From assembly GCA_034509925.1 (NCBI GenBank), contig CM067535.1, forward strand, positions 7,167,201-7,231,200: DNA of 64,000 nucleotides. Reading direction: 5' to 3'. The stretch comes from Hirudinaria manillensis. Taxonomy: Eukaryota; Annelida; Clitellata; Hirudinida; Hirudinidae. The notes beneath the pieces were generated by a model. It was not told the origin of the DNA. It saw only the letters and a program-made list of their open reading frames with translations, and ran no database searches. Below, in pieces: positions 60,158-64,000 of this stretch. Each line of letters begins with the position of its first letter. The first letter of the stretch is position 1. Both the position numbers and the translations under genes were made by a program.

Positions 60158-61306
60158 TGTCCTCACAACAAACCCAAGTTCAAGATGCTATCAGTGTCAT
60201 CCTGCACCAATCTCAGTCTCAATTCGTCATTCAACACGACTTCGAGGGTCACTTGCAGGGGCGGCAGACTCCGCACTTCACCGCCGACAGTGCCTCTGGC
60301 CACGCAATCTGAAGCAAAGTCCATGAGGTCCTCTTGTCTCAATTCGTCGAAATCATTTTCTAAAGCTCTCAAGCACAGAACGAAGACTCCATCGAGATAC
60401 AGAATCAAAAGATTGAGGCTGAGCTCAGAAAAACTTGGCAGCTTGAGAAACGATTCGCTCATCCCTTCAACTAGTCAGAATCTCCCGTGTCTAAGCGATA
60501 ACAAAGCCACTGATAGCAAGGGAACCTCGCAAGAAGTAAAAGCAGAAGAGAGCACTTCTCCTTTGATCAAAATGAGGAGCATAACTGCTGCCAAGAAAAA
60601 CATCTGCAGACAGTCTTTGAAGCAAAGGGTTCAAGAAAAGACAAAATTTGCCAATATGCCAGAAAGTTTGTTAGAAATCTTAAAGCCACAGAAGATCAAG
60701 CAGACGTCATCCACAGAAGAACCCAATAAGCCATTCAAGATTCCCCTAAAAAAATCATCCAAGCTTTCCGAAGAATCTTCCAATCCGACGTTTCACACAA
60801 GCATCGCCAGGGACGACGCTGCGGACGAGGAAACGCTCAAAGACGGGGAAGCGGACCTCAATTCCATCCAGTTACAGCCAGCTAAAGGCATCCAGGCGAC
60901 AAAAGGTTGCACTCTTTCGCCCTCTGCGTCTTCACCGATGTCCTCTCCACCTTTAATGACCCAAAGCAAGACCACCATCCAATTGAGGCCTAGAAAAAGC
61001 AGGTCGGTCGTCGCGTCCCCGACTCCGGCCTCCTCTCCTCCGGACCCGGAATTCGCCCCCTCGTGTTCGACCGTCGCTCAATCGCCGATCAAAACGCATT
61101 CCGTGGGGCCCAGCGTCGAGCACCGCAAGTTCCGCAAGAGGAAACGAGGCGACCGGGAAAGCCCTCCCGAGTGCCGGACGCCGGGAAGGTCGCTCCGAAA
61201 AACGTCGAAGGCACCGTCGAATTCCATCCCGTGCATGGTAGCTCCGATAAAACTTCGCAAGGTGGCGGTGACTGAGGACGGAGAACATCTGTACAGGATT
61301 GTTTGA
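60158..61306 (+). CDS. 383-codon Ser/Lys-rich open exon, probable USP C-terminal tail
   Basis: A single open frame of 382 residues to a TGA at 61304, opening exactly at a good acceptor (60156-60157) in phase 0, which matches a phase-0 donor after GAT GAG at 59357. Joined, the USP would be 916 residues; USP36 and USP42 also have long basic, disordered tails. The frame has low complexity, many SP/TP sites and basic clusters (RKFRKRKRGD, RYRIKRLRL) that could be nuclear or nucleolar localisation signals. The alternative is a separate gene starting at ATG 60185. No domain recognised. AATAAA at 61488-61493 would end the transcript. A clear coding feature by length and codon order, but its parent gene is inferred. 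Confidence 0.55.
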   Translation, partial: CPHNKPKFKMLSVSSCTNLSLNSSFNTTSRVTCRGGRLRTSPPTVPLATQSEAKSMRSSCLNSSKSFSKALKHRTKTPSRYRIKRLRLSSEKLGSLRNDSLIPSTSQNLPCLSDNKATDSKGTSQEVKAEESTSPLIKMRSITAAKKNICRQSLKQRVQEKTKFANMPESLLEILKPQKIKQTSSTEEPNKPFKIPLKKSSKLSEESSNPTFHTSIARDDAADEETLKDGEADLNSIQLQPAKGIQATKGCTLSPSASSPMSSPPLMTQSKTTIQLRPRKSRSVVASPTPASSPPDPEFAPSCSTVAQSPIKTHSVGPSVEHRKFRKRKRGDRESPPECRTPGRSLRKTSKAPSNSIPCMVAPIKLRKVAVTEDGEHLYRIV

Positions 61307-61651
61307 ATTTTTCTTTCTTGCATTAAGTTATGCTCACCTGATTTGAGATTTAATGTATTTTTCGCAAAAAAAAAAAAAAAACTATTTACAAAAACGTTTA
61401 CGTTTCTTGTTTTTTAGGCCACGTTGCACGTTAAAGCAAAACTACCCACCGATAAGCAAAAGAACTACATGATTAAATCAAAGTAGAAATAAAAAGATTG
61501 AGAGACGATTAGTCCTAAAACATCGATTAGTACATGATCGGGAGAAAAGATGCGTTAAATCACGAGATGGATGTGAAATAATGACAAAATTTAGAAATAA
61601 CTTTTTACATCAAAGCTTCGTTTCGTGGACCACGAGCCCTCCCGACGTCCG
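61307..61651. other. convergent region between USP tail and VDAC
   Basis: 345 bp with an A-run at 61366-61380, plus-strand AATAAA at 61488-61493, and a weaker minus-strand ATTAAA near 61349. No coding content. Confidence 0.5.
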
Positions 61652-63870
61652 TCAGACTTTTACCTGGAGTCCGACCCCAAACTTGTGGTCGTTCACTGAT
61701 TTCCTGTCCCCCTCCAAGAGCGTCGAGAGAGTCAAAGTGATGTCTGACGGAGACAATAAATGACAATAAGACAAATGACAACAAACATTCCAAAATAAAA
61801 ACACTTTAGCCGTTTTCACCTTTGCAGAGCTCCAGTTGATATGATAATGCCACTTGCTGGAGGCTAGTCACTTTGGCCTGAACAAAGGGCATCGAATATA
61901 GACATCTTAGATTTTTGTTTGATCAAATTAGGTATTTGTTACATTTTGGTAACTAATTTAAATAAACCCATGGGTAAGATTGACCTACCCTGAAGACTCC
62001 GCTGTCCGTGGCATACTTGCCTCCGACGACGAATTTGGCCTCGTTGGAAATGCTTGACCAGTTTGCAACCACTGCCATTTTCAGGTTTTTATTGATCTTC
62101 TGGTAAAGAGAACCTTCAAACTCTGTGCCATCAGTCCTGTTGAGGAGAATATGTATTGACAAGAATTTACATATATTTGAGTATCAATAAATGTTGATTG
62201 GGTTGAACATATTTTATTCTTAAAATTGGATTTGTATTTGTAATCATTATTTATAATGTTTATATTTATTTGTAATAATTATTTATAATATTTTAATAAA
62301 GAATGATTAACTAATGGGACAGCAGAAGGAAATTAAGCTTAGTTTTAAAGTCTGTAATCAACACAAGCTGTCAACAATGACAAAAGCTATAAAAGAAAAA
62401 AGAAAACTCACATGGAGGACATTATGGTAATATCATCATTCTTGTAGCCAAAGGCCAAGTTCTTGTAATAAATGGATGGCTCTGAGCTGATTTCAGATCG
62501 GACCTGAGCACCAGCTATCCACCCGTTGTGACTTAACAAAAGGTCAAAATCTCTGACTATATTATCACATCATAATTACTAATTAATTGATTAACTAAAT
62601 TAAGGATTAAATCATGAATCACGTATGATGGGAAAATGTTTAATTTCAAGAATATTTGTGTTATCGGATTAAATTTGAAATACGAGGCATAATTGATAGT
62701 TATATTACTTCTTATTCCATATGACATCATCATAACATCAAGTAATTTAGATTTAAATTCATGGCATCATTAAAGAAATGTTTAATTTAATAGATAATTA
62801 ATAAATAATTTAATTTATTAACCACAAAAAAATGTTGTTAAAATTTAGCTGGTTTGAAAAATAAACAAAAATTCAATCGCCCTGTTCATTTCTAAATACC
62901 TTAATACCTTAACCATGACTTGGGCACAAAATCCAAAAATTGCAAAAAATAACAAGATATGAATTTAAATAAATTCTAACCATGCCACACCAGCAGCTGA
63001 AATGTAAGGTCTGGCAAAGTCAAAGTCAACGTCGAATGTGAAATGCAGTCGCTTTGTTTTATAAGCGGCCCCCAAAGCTGCTGTTTTTTTTCTTAAAAAA
63101 GTATTTAAAGGTATTACAGTCTTAAATTGAGTGAAATGCTAGAACTCTGTCATGCTAAGCCAGAATTTTTTTAGCTATTTTCCTTTATGGTTAATTCATT
63201 AATTCGAAAAGACATATTCAACTTGGCACTAATTTTAAAGAAAGAAAATTTATTTGAAGACTGACTATTCAGACAATTCAAAATTAAATTGCTTGTATTC
63301 AACCAACAATAACTAACAGTAACTAACCCAATGTGTGGTACCAAAAGTGTCTCAAATGATAGTTTTAAACCATCCAGAACCTGATCTTTGATGGTTAGGG
63401 AACATTTGTTCTGCCCATCAGTGTTGCAATGGGTTAACAACTTCATCCCTAAAATGAAGTATGCAATTTAAAATTCGTAAATATATACTAAATTGTCCTC
63501 AGCACGAACAAATAAAACTAATTAATAACCATGTTCTTTGCTCTTGTATTTGATTCCAAGGTTTCCCCAAAAACTTTTTGTTTCATGATTTGAGATGCAA
63601 GAGGTGACAAATTTCAAGCCATCTGCTTTTGATTTCCAGTCGATTTTGAACAATCCGTAATCTGTCAAAGTCGATTTTAGAACGTTTATTAGTCAATTAT
63701 ACAATATAAGGCCAGAAGGGCCTTCCATTTTTCAGGAATTTCAAATTATTGGCCTCAATAACACTTTGTGAAAAATAAAACTGTTATTAAACTGAATGAT
63801 CCATACTATATCCTTTTGTAAGTAATTCGTGTGCAGATTCACTCAAATCCAAGTAAGATGGAGGCGACAT
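61652..63870 (-). CDS. VDAC: VDAC, mitochondrial outer-membrane porin
   Basis: Nineteen-strand beta-barrel that passes ATP, metabolites and ions through the outer mitochondrial membrane. Exons: 63807-63870, 63530-63661, 63328-63448, 62981-63091, 62412-62531, 61989-62136, 61820-61877, 61652-61743; 846 nt, 281 residues (family 280-283), phases close throughout. The N-terminal amphipathic helix is MSPPSYLDLSESAHELLTKGY. The GLK motif is at DGLKLSFET. Strand hallmarks: DVDFDFARP, NGWIAGAQV, LAFGYKNDD, DGTEFEGSLYQK, FVVGGKYATD, and a C-terminal KFGVGLQVKV. The sequence is divergent for a VDAC and Cys-richer. The bilayer-facing Glu73 of human VDAC1 aligns to Thr71. The start at 63870 gives the conserved N-terminal helix at once. 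Whether this is the only VDAC in the genome is not knowable here. Confidence 0.95.
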
Positions 63871-64000
63871 CGTTAAACCGAAACAACCCCGCACCGGCGG
63901 ATCGACGATCGCAATATCATTAAAATTGGCATGAATTTTACATTTAAAGATAGATTAAGATCTGTGCAAATATCCCAAATATTATTAGCGTACTTATAGT
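63871..64000. other. 5' flank of VDAC
   Basis: 130 bp to the window edge: probable 5' UTR and proximal promoter. The part nearest the ATG is GC-richer (CCCGCACCGGCGGATCGACG), unlike the surrounding AT-rich DNA. No element identified. Confidence 0.35.

Noticed and set aside
60163-60462. Minus-strand 99-codon frame opposite the USP tail
   Set aside because: Shadow frame; the plus-strand frame is far longer and has matching splice phase.

Overview
This window looks like animal nuclear DNA. It is AT-rich, full of simple-sequence repeats, and carries multi-exon genes with GT-AG introns, mostly 60-500 bp, read in the standard code. The gene set (STAG cohesin, Zic, PARL, stomatin, Na/K-ATPase-like pump, PUS10, NRDE2, NOL11, a USP36/42-type protease, VDAC) is metazoan. 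Gene structure and repeat style suggest a lophotrochozoan such as an annelid or leech, but that is inference. I built exon models by reading splice sites and checking that phases close. Nine genes form complete frames from start to stop. The C-terminus of the USP gene is uncertain, and the first gene runs off the left edge.

Layout. 1-1402 (-): partial multi-exon gene with psq-type and CENPB-type helix-turn-helix domains, related to pogo/Tigger transposases. 3047-13093 (+): STAG/SA cohesin subunit, 28 coding exons. 16176-23057 (-): Zic transcription factor, 3 coding exons, with a 4.3 kb repeat-filled first intron. 23058-27763: non-coding, microsatellite-rich. 27764-31149 (+): PARL mitochondrial rhomboid protease. 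31897-38351 (-): stomatin/MEC-2-like protein. 39914-45940 (+): divergent Na/K-ATPase alpha-like P-type pump, 19 coding exons. 46883-48667 (-): PUS10 pseudouridine synthase. 49106-52967 (+): NRDE2. 53067-56181 (-): NOL11. 56846-59372 or to 61306 (+): USP36/42-type ubiquitin protease. 61652-63870 (-): VDAC porin.

From 46 kb onward the genes alternate strands and pack tightly. PUS10/NRDE2 and NOL11/USP are head-to-head pairs with short shared upstream regions, and both pairs join genes with nuclear RNA or nucleolar jobs. The tail-to-tail pairs PARL/stomatin, ATPase/PUS10 and NRDE2/NOL11 each have oppositely oriented AATAAA signals within about 20 bp of each other, which suggests shared bidirectional polyadenylation elements.

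The most notable protein-level features are an ATPase whose cation-site residues and C-terminus depart from the Na/K-ATPase consensus, a Zic whose first zinc finger is split by a long insertion, and a stomatin intron in which the upstream exon's 5' splice-site region has been duplicated twice. I saw no CRISPR array, rRNA, tRNA, prokaryotic operon or clearly novel multi-gene system.
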